Source: Micromonospora andamanensis (lineage in GTDB: Bacteria > Actinomycetota > Actinomycetes > Mycobacteriales > Micromonosporaceae). From it: a stretch of DNA of 64,000 bases. The position numbers were made by a program, and so were the translations under genes. Positions 15,467 through 25,312 of the stretch are shown here, piece after piece (position 1 is the first letter of the stretch; the number at the start of each line of letters is the position of its first letter). The DNA lies in the NCBI RefSeq assembly GCF_016863495.1, contig NZ_BOOZ01000024.1, positions 81,364 to 145,363 on the forward strand. Direction: 5' to 3'. The notes under the pieces are model-generated. The model was not told the DNA's origin, did not search any database, and worked only from the letters and a program-made list of their open reading frames with translations.

Positions 15467-15491
15467 GCTCCCGCTGCGGATGGACGGGAGC
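15467..15491. terminator. Terminator hairpin, end of peptide ABC operon
   Basis: GCTCCCG (15467-15473) pairs with CGGGAGC (15485-15491). Flanking GCCG/CGGC bases extend it with one bulge. It lies between aroQ and the convergent ABC transporter operon. Confidence 0.5.
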
Positions 15492-15508
15492 CGGCGGCGT
15501 CTGTGGGG

Positions 15509-16511
<1,003 letters not shown>

Positions 16512-16519
<8 letters not shown>

Positions 16520-17549
16520 CGCCCTTGACCTCCTTCCAGAAGTGGCAGGCAGCCGTCCGGCTCGGCGACACCTGGTACAGCGGCGGCGCCGGATCCTGCC
16601 GGCAGACCTCCTGCGCGTACCCGCACCGGGGGTTGAAGGCGCAGCCCGGTGGGATGTTCGTCAGCATCGGCGGCAGGCCCTTGATGGCGCTGAGCTCGTG
16701 ACCCTTGAGGTCCAGGCGCGGGATCGACTCCAGCAGACCCTTTGTGTACGGGTGGGCGGGGCTGGCGTAGATGTCGTCCACGCCGGCTTCCTCGATGACC
16801 CGGCCGGCGTACATGACCGAGATCTGGTCCGCCACGTCGGCCACCACACCCATGTCGTGCGTGATCAGCACGAGGCCCATGTTCCGTTCCCGCTGCAACT
16901 CGGCGAGCAGCGCCATGATCTGCGCCTGCACTGTCACGTCGAGCGCGGTGGTCGGCTCGTCCGCGATCAGCACCTCGGGGTCGAGCGCCAGCGCCATGGC
17001 GATCATGACGCGCTGCCGCATACCGCCCGAGAACTGGTGCGGGTAGTCGTTCACCCGCTGCCTGGCCGCCGGGATCTTCACCAGGTCCAACAGCTCGACG
17101 GCACGGGCCTTGGCGTCCTGGCGGGACATGCCCCGGTGCTTGCGGAACAGCTCGGCGAGCTGGAACCCGACGGTGAAGACCGGGTTCAGCGCGGAGAGCG
17201 CATCCTGGAAGATCATCGCAATCCGGTTCGCGCGCACCTTGCGGCGCTCCGACTCCGGCAGCTTGAGCAGGTCGACACCCCGGTAGAGGATCTCGCCACC
17301 GGTGATGAAGCCGGGCGGGGTGTCCAGGATGCCCATGATCGCCTGAGCGGTCACGCTCTTGCCGCAGCCGGACTCACCGAGGATCGCCCGGGTCTCACCG
17401 GCCCGCAGGTCGAAGCTCACGCCGTTTACCGCGCGGGCGATGCCGTTGCGGGTACGGAACTCCACGTGCAGGTCCTTGACCTGCAGCGGCAGCGCGTCCG
17501 GGTCGACACCCGCCAGCGCATCGATCTTGACGTTCACATCAGTGCTCAT
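16512..17549 (-). CDS. Peptide ABC transporter ATP-binding protein (DppD/OppD-like)
   Basis: 345 aa from ATG 17549. Walker A is GESGCGKS, signature SGGMRQRV, Walker B LIADEPTTALD, then HDMGVV. The C-terminal oligopeptide/dipeptide extension has CAFNPRCGYAQEVC. It forms the cytoplasmic motor with the downstream ATPase. It lies 84 nt after the DppC-like permease. Confidence 0.9.
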
Positions 17550-17633
17550 GCCGGCACTCCGCTCGCTCCGTGCCCTCGTGAGGCACCGTCGCCCTGGGCT
17601 GATGACTCGCTCGCTGAGACTCGCTCATCGGAC

Positions 17634-18569
17634 TCACCGGAACTTCGGGTCGAGGGCGTCACGCAGGGCGTCACCCATGAGGATGAAGGACAGCACCGTG
17701 CCGACCAACAGACCACAGGGGAAGAGCAGCAGCCACGGGTCGTCCAGGAAGTAGACCTGGTGAGTGCTGATCATGATGCCCCAGGACTGCGCCGGCTGCT
17801 GGAGCCCGACACCGAGGAAGGTCAACGTGGCCTCGGCGGCGACGAACGAGCCGAGCACGATGGTGGCGTACACAAGCATCGGGGCTATCGCGTTCGGCAG
17901 GATGTGCCGGAACATCAACCGGGAGTTGCGGGCGCCGACCGCCTTCGCGGCGTGCACGTAGTCCAGGTCCTTCGACGAGATGACGCTGCCCCGGATGATC
18001 CGGGCGATTGTCGGCCAGGCCAGCAGGAACAGCACCGCGGTGATGGTCCAGATGTTCTGCCGCTTGATCACGGTGAGGAACACGATCGCGCCGAGCAGGA
18101 ACGGCAGCGAGAAGAAGATGTCCATCACCCGGGAGATGACCGCGTCGACCCAGCCGCCGTAGTAGCCGGCGAGCAGGCCGAGCACCCCACCGAACAACAC
18201 GATGCCGCTGGTCGCCATCACCGCGATCACCATGGACGGGCGGGCACCGTAGATCGCGTGCGCGTAGTAGTCACAGCCCAGCACGTCGAAGCCGAAGGGG
18301 TGCTCCCCGCTCGGCGAGACCCGGGACCTGTCGGTGCTGCACGCCCGCGGGTCCTGGCTGGTCCAGAGCTTCGGGAAGGCCGCCATCGAACCGACCGCGA
18401 GGATGTACAGAAGGGCGATCACGAAGACCGGGTCGCGCAGCAACTGCCGCCGGGCGTCCGCCCACAGGCTCGCGCTGCGCTCCTTGCCGCCCGGCGCGTC
18501 TGTCGTAGGGCCGTCACCGGCCACCGGCGCACCGCCGATGGCGGTGCCCGCGCTCGTCAGGTCACTCAT
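17634..18569 (-). CDS. Peptide ABC transporter permease (DppC/OppC-like)
   Basis: 311 aa from ATG 18569 (MSDLTSAGTAIGG), with GAGGTG upstream. The longer reading begins in the spacer. An N-terminal cytoplasmic tail and first membrane segment (about residues 45-65) are followed by a large external loop with HPFGFDVLGCDYYAHAIYG. Five further membrane segments carry the inner-membrane component motif (YVHAAKAVGARNSRLMFRHI). It pairs with the DppB-like permease to form the channel. Confidence 0.9.
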   Translation of the reverse strand: MSDLTSAGTAIGGAPVAGDGPTTDAPGGKERSASLWADARRQLLRDPVFVIALLYILAVGSMAAFPKLWTSQDPRACSTDRSRVSPSGEHPFGFDVLGCDYYAHAIYGARPSMVIAVMATSGIVLFGGVLGLLAGYYGGWVDAVISRVMDIFFSLPFLLGAIVFLTVIKRQNIWTITAVLFLLAWPTIARIIRGSVISSKDLDYVHAAKAVGARNSRLMFRHILPNAIAPMLVYATIVLGSFVAAEATLTFLGVGLQQPAQSWGIMISTHQVYFLDDPWLLLFPCGLLVGTVLSFILMGDALRDALDPKFR

Positions 18570-18641
18570 GTCCACACCTCGTTTCGCTCCACCCGGCCAC
18601 CAGGAACGGTGGGAAGACAAGCGTCCGCCACCGTGGTTCGG

Positions 18642-19652
18642 TCACTCATAGCGGATCCTCGGGTCGAGCACGGCGTACAGCAGGTCGACAAGGAGGTTGG
18701 CGACCAGCACGACAAGCACCAGCATGGTCACCACGCCGACCACCACCGAGGACTCACCGGTACGCGCCGACAACGTCACCAGTCGGCCGATGCCCGGGAC
18801 GTTGAAGATGGTCTCGGTGACGACCGCGCCGGCCATCGCGGCGCCGATGTCGACGCCGAGGAAGGTGATCACGGGGATCAGCGAGTTGCGGAGCGTGTGC
18901 ACGCCGATGACGCGCTTGTTGGTCAGACCCTTGGCCTTGGCGGTACGGACGTAGTCGGCCCGGATGTTCTCCATGATGCTGGTCCGGGTGAGCCGGGCGG
19001 TGGTGGCGAGCGAGACCGCGCCGAGCACCATGCCGGGAATGATCAGGCTGGCGAACGGATAGTCGGGCTTGAAGCCGGGGCTGAACATGCCAGAGGCGAT
19101 CACGTCCGGAATCCAGTCCTGGCCACGCAGCACGTTGCCGAACTTGACCCCGACGAACTCCCGGACCACCAGGCCCAGCACGAAGATCGGCACCGAGATG
19201 ACGAAGACCGTGCTGATCTTCACCAGGTAGTCGGTGAAGCTGCCGCCCCGAAGACCGGCGAGCACACCCGCCGCGATACCGACGACCGCCTCGAACACGA
19301 TCGCGATGACCAGCAGCTTCAGGGTGAACGGAATGGCATCGGCGACCAGTTCGGTGACCTCCCGCTGGCGCAGGTTGATGCCGAAGTCGAAGTGGAAGAA
19401 GATGTTCTGCAAGCGGTCCAGGAAGAGCCCGAAACAGGGGTTGCCCCGCTGGTCGAGACAGGGGTCGGCGTAGCCGAGCCGCTCGGTGATCGCCTGCAGC
19501 AGCGCGGGATCCGGCGTCCGGTCCCCGAACAGCGCCCGGACCGGGTTCCCGCTGAACTGGATCGCCAGCGAGGTCATGTAGTGCAGGAGGAACATGGTGC
19601 CCAGCACTGTGGGAATGAACTGGAGCAACCGTCGAATGACGTAGCGCCCCAT
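18642..19652 (-). CDS. Peptide ABC transporter permease (DppB/OppB-like)
   Basis: 336 aa from ATG 19652 (MGRYVIRRLLQFIPTVLG), the typical DppB opening; GAGAGGAG lies upstream. Six membrane segments are present. The permease motif is DYVRTAKAKGLTNKRVIGVHT near residue 225-245. A large periplasmic loop after the first segment fits OppB/DppB. It is separated from the binding-protein gene by a strong hairpin. Confidence 0.9.
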   Translation of the reverse strand: MGRYVIRRLLQFIPTVLGTMFLLHYMTSLAIQFSGNPVRALFGDRTPDPALLQAITERLGYADPCLDQRGNPCFGLFLDRLQNIFFHFDFGINLRQREVTELVADAIPFTLKLLVIAIVFEAVVGIAAGVLAGLRGGSFTDYLVKISTVFVISVPIFVLGLVVREFVGVKFGNVLRGQDWIPDVIASGMFSPGFKPDYPFASLIIPGMVLGAVSLATTARLTRTSIMENIRADYVRTAKAKGLTNKRVIGVHTLRNSLIPVITFLGVDIGAAMAGAVVTETIFNVPGIGRLVTLSARTGESSVVVGVVTMLVLVVLVANLLVDLLYAVLDPRIRYE

Positions 19653-19674
19653 GACGGGGTCTCCTCTCGGCGCT

Positions 19675-19723
19675 GACGTGGCGGCAACGATCACCCTGTT
19701 GGGGTCACCGTTGCCGCCACGTC
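19675..19723 (-). terminator. Intra-operon hairpin after the binding-protein gene
   Basis: GACGTGGCGGCAACG (19675-19689) pairs perfectly over 15 bp with CGTTGCCGCCACGTC (19709-19723). It sits between the binding-protein stop and the permease start. It likely stops or processes part of the transcript so that binding protein exceeds the membrane components. Confidence 0.75.
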
Positions 19724-19752
19724 GTATTACGGCAGGATCAGGAGTCTGAAGC

Positions 19753-21387
19753 TCAGTTCTGCTTCAGCGAAATCGCACCGTAGTCGGCGTCCGAGACGGC
19801 GTTCCAGACGAACTGGTCGACGTTCTCGCTGTAGACCGCGCCAACCTTGTTCCACCACATCGGGATGACCGGCAGGTCCTCGCCGAGGAGGTCCTCCGCC
19901 TTCTGGTAGGACGGGATGGCGGCCTGGATCGAGTCGGCCGAGTCACCCTCCTTCATCAGAGCGTCGAAAGCCTCGTTCGTGTAGCCCGAGTTGTTGCTGC
20001 CGGCACCGGTGCCGTACAGCGGGTAGAGGAAGGTCTCCATGAACGGGTAGTCCGGACCCCAGCCGAGGCGGAACCCACCGGTGAACTTCTTCTGGTCAGC
20101 GGTCTCGAGGTACTCGGCGAACTGCAGGTTGACCTTGAGCTCGTAGTCGATGCCCAGGGCCTCCTTGATCTGGTCACCAACCGCCTGCAGCCACAGGTCG
20201 TGGCCGGCGCCGGCGTTGGCCCACAGGATCAGCTTCTCACCGGCCGGCCAGCCGCCAGCCTCGGCGAGCAGCTGCTTGGCCTTCTCGACGTCCTTGGCGC
20301 AGTACTTGCAGACGCCCTCACGGGCACCCTCGAAGGTCGGGGCCACGTAGCCGGTCGCCGGGGTGAACCGACCGTCGAAGACCGCGTCGATGATCGACTG
20401 ACGGTCGATCGACAGCGACAGCGCCTGGCGGATCCGCTTGTCCTTGAAGGTGTCCTGGTACAGCGGCATGCCGACGTAGGTGAAGCTGTCACCCGGCGAC
20501 TCGTACATCCGGTCGCCGTACTGCGCCTTGGCCTCCTTGTAGCGGGCCGGGGGCAGGGTGTAGAGCACGTCCAGCTCGCCTGCCTGGAAGGCGGCGTAGC
20601 CGGCGTCGATGTCGGCGAAGATCCGGTACTCGATGCGGTCCGGCTTGCCCGCCTCGCCCTTCCAGCTCTCGCTGCGGACCAGGTTGATGGCGACGTTGTG
20701 CTGCCAGCTACCGTCGATCTTGTAGGGGCCGTTGCCGATCGGCGTCTCGTTGCACTTCGCGATGTCGTCGACGCACGCCTGGGCCATCGGGAAGAAGCCC
20801 GGGTAGCCGATCGTGGTCGGGAAACCGGAGAACGGCGCGTCAAGCTCGACGGTGAAGGTCAGGTCGTCGACCTTCTTGAGACCCGACATGGTCTCGGCGG
20901 TCGGCGCCGGAGCCTTCTTCGGGCCCTCGCCGTCCGGGTCGGCCGGTGCCACGTCCGCCTTACCGGCGATCCGCTTCATGAAGTAGCCGTTGTTCTGGGC
21001 GTTCGGCCCATAAGCGGCGTAGTTCCACGACCGGAGGAACGCGTCGGCGTTGACCGGCTCACCGTTGTCGAAGGTGTAGCCGCTCTTGAGCTTGATCGTC
21101 CAGAGCTTCTGGTCGGTCGACTCGACCGACTCGGCCAGGTCCATCTCGACCGCGGAGGTCTCGGCGTTGTACTTGACCAGACCGCGGTAGAGCTGACGGA
21201 TCACGTACAACGACGGCTCGTCGTCGCCGCCGGACGGGGTCAGGAACGCCGGCTCGGCGTTGTAGACCCGCAGCGTGCCGCCGGACTCGCCGGCCGACTC
21301 GTTGTCGTTGCCACCGCCACTACAAGCGGTAGCCAACATGGCGGTGGCGGTCGCCGCGACCGCCACCTTCAGGAATTTCCCGCGCAT
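19753..21387 (-). CDS. Peptide ABC transporter substrate-binding lipoprotein (family 5)
   Basis: 544 aa, ATG 21387 with GAGGAGG upstream. The signal peptide ends in the lipobox LATAC (Cys22), then a Gly/Asn/Ser linker. The body is SBP family 5 (DppA/OppA): LRVYNAEPAFLTPS at the start, DLAESVESTDQKLWTIKLKSGYTF, and a C-terminal half ending in IPMWWNKVGAVYSENV. As the lipid-anchored receptor it feeds the four downstream genes. The peptide specificity cannot be read from sequence. Confidence 0.9.
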   Translation of the reverse strand: MRGKFLKVAVAATATAMLATACSGGGNDNESAGESGGTLRVYNAEPAFLTPSGGDDEPSLYVIRQLYRGLVKYNAETSAVEMDLAESVESTDQKLWTIKLKSGYTFDNGEPVNADAFLRSWNYAAYGPNAQNNGYFMKRIAGKADVAPADPDGEGPKKAPAPTAETMSGLKKVDDLTFTVELDAPFSGFPTTIGYPGFFPMAQACVDDIAKCNETPIGNGPYKIDGSWQHNVAINLVRSESWKGEAGKPDRIEYRIFADIDAGYAAFQAGELDVLYTLPPARYKEAKAQYGDRMYESPGDSFTYVGMPLYQDTFKDKRIRQALSLSIDRQSIIDAVFDGRFTPATGYVAPTFEGAREGVCKYCAKDVEKAKQLLAEAGGWPAGEKLILWANAGAGHDLWLQAVGDQIKEALGIDYELKVNLQFAEYLETADQKKFTGGFRLGWGPDYPFMETFLYPLYGTGAGSNNSGYTNEAFDALMKEGDSADSIQAAIPSYQKAEDLLGEDLPVIPMWWNKVGAVYSENVDQFVWNAVSDADYGAISLKQN

Positions 21388-21744
21388 GGGAGTGCCTCCT
21401 CAGGGCGCTCGGCTCACGAGGGGGTTGTGAGGTGCCTGCAACTGTGACACTCGATGCGCCCAGGCGGGAAGGCGTGTTATCAAGCCGATACCCGCCCGGG
21501 ACGGGGCCGACATCGACCCGGAGGCGCCTCTTCGGCGCGCCGGAGGCATGGTATGAGCTGCTGGTCAACCAGATTTCCGCGCTCAACCGACCACCGCGTG
21601 ACGGAGGGGCGACGGCTCCGCGAACCTCCGGAGTATTGACGTGAACCCCACCACTTCTTGGCAATGCTACCCGAAAGTATGAGTCTGATTCCAGACCAGC
21701 GGCCGATCGTCGCGGCCGAGGAAAGGACCCTTCTGCCGGAGACG
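21388..21744. other. Intergenic region upstream of the peptide transporter operon
   Basis: About 357 nt without a gene, carrying the promoter of the transporter operon. AT-richer stretches lie near 21470-21490 and 21650-21685. I cannot place a promoter or operator confidently. Confidence 0.5.
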
Positions 21745-21784
21745 GTCCGACCCCGGATCCTCAGGGTGGGATCCGGGGTCGGAC
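21745..21784 (-). terminator. Terminator of the thioester surface protein gene
   Basis: GTCCGACCCCGGATCC (21745-21760) pairs perfectly over 16 bp with 21769-21784, with an 8-nt loop, 22 nt beyond the stop codon. Confidence 0.85.
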
Positions 21785-21806
21785 AGGCAGCGCTACGGCG
21801 CGGTGA

Positions 21807-23009
21807 TCAGGCCGTGAAGTGGACCCTGCGACGACGCAGCACCAGTACGGTGACCGCGCCCGCGATCAGCAGCACCAGCCCGGCGGCGATCGCGGTGATG
21901 ATCGGCGCGCCGGTCAGCGGCAGACCACCGTCATTCGAGGCCGGCGAGGTGGACGGGGCGGGGCTCGACGGCGACTCCTCGGGAGTGCTCGGCGACGGCT
22001 CCGGCGACGGGGAGTCCGTCGGGGTGGACGGGGTCGGCTCCGGCGTCGTCGGCTCGGGCTGAGGGCTGCTCGGCTGCGGCGATGGCGCCTCGGTGAAGGT
22101 GGCAGCCGCCGTGGCGGTCACCGTGGCACCGGTGCTGCCGCCCAGGATCAGCTTCTGCGCCGCCTTGCGCCCGGTGTAGAGGAACACCCGGCCGTAGGAG
22201 ACCGAGTCGGCCGCGGACGCGGTCACGCTGACCTCGCCGGCACCCTCGGCGGTCAGCCAGAACTGACCCCCGTTGCTCGCGGTCGCCACCGGCGCACCTT
22301 CGGCGTCGACAGCGGTCCCGCCGGTGACCACAAGCGTGATCTCCCCTGCCGGTCCCTTCACGGTGAAGGGACCGGCCTTCTCGCCGACCGTCGCGGTGGC
22401 CGTGGTCGGGTCGATGCTCAGCTCGGCCTTCGGCTCGGGCTGGTCGGTGGCGTTCCCGACCAGGTAGTCGTGGACCTTCTTGATCACGTCGTACTTCGGC
22501 TTGCTGATCAGGCCACGTCCGGCGGCCCAGTCACCGAGCACGATGCCGTCGCTGAAGTGCCACACGGCGGTCTGCGTGCCGAAGTAGAGCAGGTTGAGGC
22601 TCTCCTGCTCGTTCGTGCCGGCGGGCACGACGGCACCGGCGGCGGACAGCAACGCGGCCGGGTCGGCGTTGGGGTGACCGTGGGTGAGCACCCACTGCAC
22701 CTTCGCGAGGTTCTTCACCTGGGACTCGTCCCAGGTGCCCTCCTGGTAGGTGCCGTCGATGGCGACGTTCGTGTGGTAGTCGATGCAGAAGGCCGGTACG
22801 CGCTTACCGTCGATCTCGATGGCCAGCGCGGAAGTCCGCTTGACCTTCCCGTCGAGCAGCAGCTTGACGCTGGTGCCAGGTACCGCCTTCGCCACGCCGG
22901 TGGCCGGGTCTTCGGCAGCGGCCGGGGCGGCGGCGGCGAGTGCCAGCGCGCCGCCGGTGACGGCTGCGAGCGCGATCCGCGCCCAACGCCGTCCTCGTTG
23001 GTTGATCAT
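21807..23009 (-). CDS. Cys-Gln thioester (TQXA) surface protein with LPxTG-type anchor
   Basis: 400 aa from ATG 23009 (MINQRGRRWARIALAAV), the start of a classic signal peptide. A thioester domain follows: Cys75 in AFCIDYHT and Gln146 in the TQTAVW motif, the pair that forms the internal Cys-Gln thioester in TQXA-domain proteins. A Big-like/beta domain spans roughly 190-305. A 60-residue Ser/Pro/Thr/Glu stalk leads to LPLTG, a membrane segment and a basic RRRR tail: a sortase sorting signal. Such proteins bind covalently to host or environmental targets, or cross-link at the cell surface. No sortase gene is nearby. Confidence 0.85.
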   Translation of the reverse strand: MINQRGRRWARIALAAVTGGALALAAAAPAAAEDPATGVAKAVPGTSVKLLLDGKVKRTSALAIEIDGKRVPAFCIDYHTNVAIDGTYQEGTWDESQVKNLAKVQWVLTHGHPNADPAALLSAAGAVVPAGTNEQESLNLLYFGTQTAVWHFSDGIVLGDWAAGRGLISKPKYDVIKKVHDYLVGNATDQPEPKAELSIDPTTATATVGEKAGPFTVKGPAGEITLVVTGGTAVDAEGAPVATASNGGQFWLTAEGAGEVSVTASAADSVSYGRVFLYTGRKAAQKLILGGSTGATVTATAAATFTEAPSPQPSSPQPEPTTPEPTPSTPTDSPSPEPSPSTPEESPSSPAPSTSPASNDGGLPLTGAPIITAIAAGLVLLIAGAVTVLVLRRRRVHFTA

Positions 23010-23187
23010 GAGTTTCGTGCACCTCTCGGGCAGGGAGTGACCCGCGTACGCGCGGGCGGCCGGAGTACGCCGTTCCCGCGGGATGAGCGGCATCCGCACG
23101 CAGGGAAGGCGAGGGGCATTATCAACCGCGCCTTGATCACATGTCACGCCCTGGGGCCAGATTGGCCACTTATGCCGGAAAGATCGG

Positions 23188-23877
23188 TTATACCAGGCGC
23201 CGGTCCGCCGCCCAGCGGGACAACTCGTACCTGTTGGACATCTGGAGCTTGCGCAGCACGTTCGAGACGTGGGTCTCGACCGTCTTGATCGAGATGTACA
23301 GCTCCCGGGCGATCTCCTTGTACGCGTACCCCCGGGCGAGCAGCCGCAGCACCTCGCGTTCCCGGTTGGTCAGCTGGTCCAGCTCCGGATCGGCGACCGG
23401 AGCGTCCGGACGCGCGGCGAAGGCGTCCAGCACGAAGCCGGCCAGGCGCGGGCTGAACACCGCGTCGCCGTCGGCCACCCGCCGGATCGCCGCGGCCAGC
23501 TCGTCCGGCGAGATGGTCTTTGTGACATAGCCTCGGGCACCGGCCCGGATCAGCCCGATCACGTCCTCGGCCGCGTCGGAGACGCTGAGCGCCAGGAATC
23601 GCACCTGGGGATGGCTGCGCCGCATCGCCTCCAGCACGGCGCGGCCACCGCCGTCGGGCATGTGCACGTCGAGCAGGACCACGTCCGGAGCGGTGGCCGC
23701 GATCCGGCTGACCGCCTCGGTCACCGTGCTCGCCTCACCCACCACCTCGACGTGCGCGCCGAGTTCGGCGCGTACCCCAGCTCGGAACATGGCGTGATCG
23801 TCGACCAGGAACACCCGCAGCCGCCCGGGCCCGGTGCCTTCCGGTTCGACGGGTGGCGTCGACTGCTCGGCCATCAT
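23188..23877 (-). CDS. NarL/LuxR-type response regulator
   Basis: 229 aa. The receiver domain has the acidic pair in VFLVDDH, the phosphoacceptor in VVLLDVHMPDG and the conserved Lys in YVTKTIS. A LuxR-type HTH is at the C-terminus (LTNREREVLRLLARGYAYKEIARELYISIKTVETH split over residues 168-205). The start ATG overlaps the kinase stop as ATGA, so kinase and regulator are translationally coupled. It probably controls the divergent PspC/LiaF-like genes. Confidence 0.9.
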   Translation of the reverse strand: MMAEQSTPPVEPEGTGPGRLRVFLVDDHAMFRAGVRAELGAHVEVVGEASTVTEAVSRIAATAPDVVLLDVHMPDGGGRAVLEAMRRSHPQVRFLALSVSDAAEDVIGLIRAGARGYVTKTISPDELAAAIRRVADGDAVFSPRLAGFVLDAFAARPDAPVADPELDQLTNREREVLRLLARGYAYKEIARELYISIKTVETHVSNVLRKLQMSNRYELSRWAADRRLV

Positions 23878-25232
23878 CTGTCCCTCTCCGCCGTGGCCGA
23901 ATCCCGGGAGATCGGCAGGATCAACCGGACCTCGGTCCCCTCTCCAGGCCGGGAGCGGATCTCCGCCCGGCCACCGTGCCGCTTCATCCGCCCGACGATC
24001 GAGCCTCGGACACCGTGCCGATGGTCCTCCACCGTATCCGGGTCGAACCCGACACCCCGATCCCGTACGAAGACACTTACCTGTTCGGGCTCGACCTCCG
24101 CGTAGAGCGAGACGGTCTGCACGCCGGCGTGCCGCGCTGCGTTCACGAGCGCCTCGCGGGCGGCGGCCACGATCGCGCCGACCCGCTCGTCGGTTTCCCG
24201 GTCGCCCACCACGACCGCCTCCACGGTGATCGCGAAGGTGTCCTCCACCTCGGCAGCGGCCTGCTCCAGCGCGGCGGCGAGGCGCTCCGTGGGTGACGCG
24301 GTGGACTTGTACAGCCAGTTGCGCAGCGAGCGCTCCTGCCCCCGGGCGAGCCGCTGCACCGTCTTCACGTCACTGGCATTGCGCTGGATCAACGCGAGGG
24401 TGTGCAACACCTGGTCGTGCACCATGGCCGCCAGCTCGGCCCGCTCCTGCTCGCGGATGCGACCCTCACGCTCCGAGCGCAGTTGGTTCCAGGTACGCCA
24501 GAGCACCGGCGCGGCAACCACCCCGACACCGGCCAGGCCGACCAACGCGAAGATCACTCCGTTGATCACCGCGTCGAGGTTCTGCGCCGGGGAGTAGACC
24601 GCGGCCACCCCGATGATGCCGACCGCGACCAGCACCCCACCGCCGACGAAGCGGAGCACGAACGCCCGCCTGTCGCTCTCCTCTATCACCGCGCCGAGCC
24701 AGGGCACGGGCATCGACTCGCCCCACTGCCGCCGCCGCTCGGGCGCGGACTGGTGCCAGATCACCCCGGCGCCGACCGCGATGATGGCGACCAACCAGCC
24801 CGCGGTGCCGGCCGCGCCCACCGAGTCGAAGACCATCACCTGGATCAGCAGCACACCGAGCCCGATGGCCACGAACGGCAGTAGCTGGCCGACGTCGCGA
24901 CGCGGCGGTACCGCGGTGTCACCTGGCCGCAGCGGCACGACAGCCCAGAAGGCCGCGTAGAGCAGCAGGCCCAGGCCACTCAGCCCGAGCAGCACCATGA
25001 AGGCGATCCGGACCCGGACCACCGGAACGCCGAGGTGCTCGGCGATGCCGGCGGCCACCCCGGCGCCCATCCGGTGCTCCGGGGCTCGATAGAGGCGGGG
25101 TGGTTGACTGCTGCTGCTGATCGCGAGCTCCCTGGTCAGGACCGGTCGGGCCGGCTGAGAGGCGAGATTTCCGGCGCTGGTCCGATCGTCACACGCGGCG
25201 CGGCCACCCGACCACGGGGACGCCCCCGACAT
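23874..25232 (-). CDS. PspC-domain sensor histidine kinase (HisKA_3 type)
   Basis: Up to 452 aa. Conserved sequence begins near residue 38 (AISSSSQPPRLYRAPEHRMG), a PspC domain with its hydrophobic hairpin. More membrane segments follow (about 120-250), then the HisKA_3 phosphoacceptor helix (MVHDQVLHTL) and an HATPase domain (EALVNAARHAG, DRGVGFD, GSIVGRM). The PspC fusion suggests sensing of envelope stress. The start is uncertain: the only in-frame ATG before the conserved part is at 25232, leaving about 37 residues of shadow-like sequence. CTG 25139 (LTRELAIS) follows the pattern expected for the real start but is not a standard codon. Confidence 0.85.
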   Translation of the reverse strand: MSGASPWSGGRAACDDRTSAGNLASQPARPVLTRELAISSSSQPPRLYRAPEHRMGAGVAAGIAEHLGVPVVRVRIAFMVLLGLSGLGLLLYAAFWAVVPLRPGDTAVPPRRDVGQLLPFVAIGLGVLLIQVMVFDSVGAAGTAGWLVAIIAVGAGVIWHQSAPERRRQWGESMPVPWLGAVIEESDRRAFVLRFVGGGVLVAVGIIGVAAVYSPAQNLDAVINGVIFALVGLAGVGVVAAPVLWRTWNQLRSEREGRIREQERAELAAMVHDQVLHTLALIQRNASDVKTVQRLARGQERSLRNWLYKSTASPTERLAAALEQAAAEVEDTFAITVEAVVVGDRETDERVGAIVAAAREALVNAARHAGVQTVSLYAEVEPEQVSVFVRDRGVGFDPDTVEDHRHGVRGSIVGRMKRHGGRAEIRSRPGEGTEVRLILPISRDSATAERDR

Positions 25233-25312
25233 TCGAGCGGCCCGGATCTCAGGGTGGGGTCAGGGTCGCTGCCGGAGGACGCTGGGGCGTCGGGCGCAGC
25301 AGGATCGAGGGC

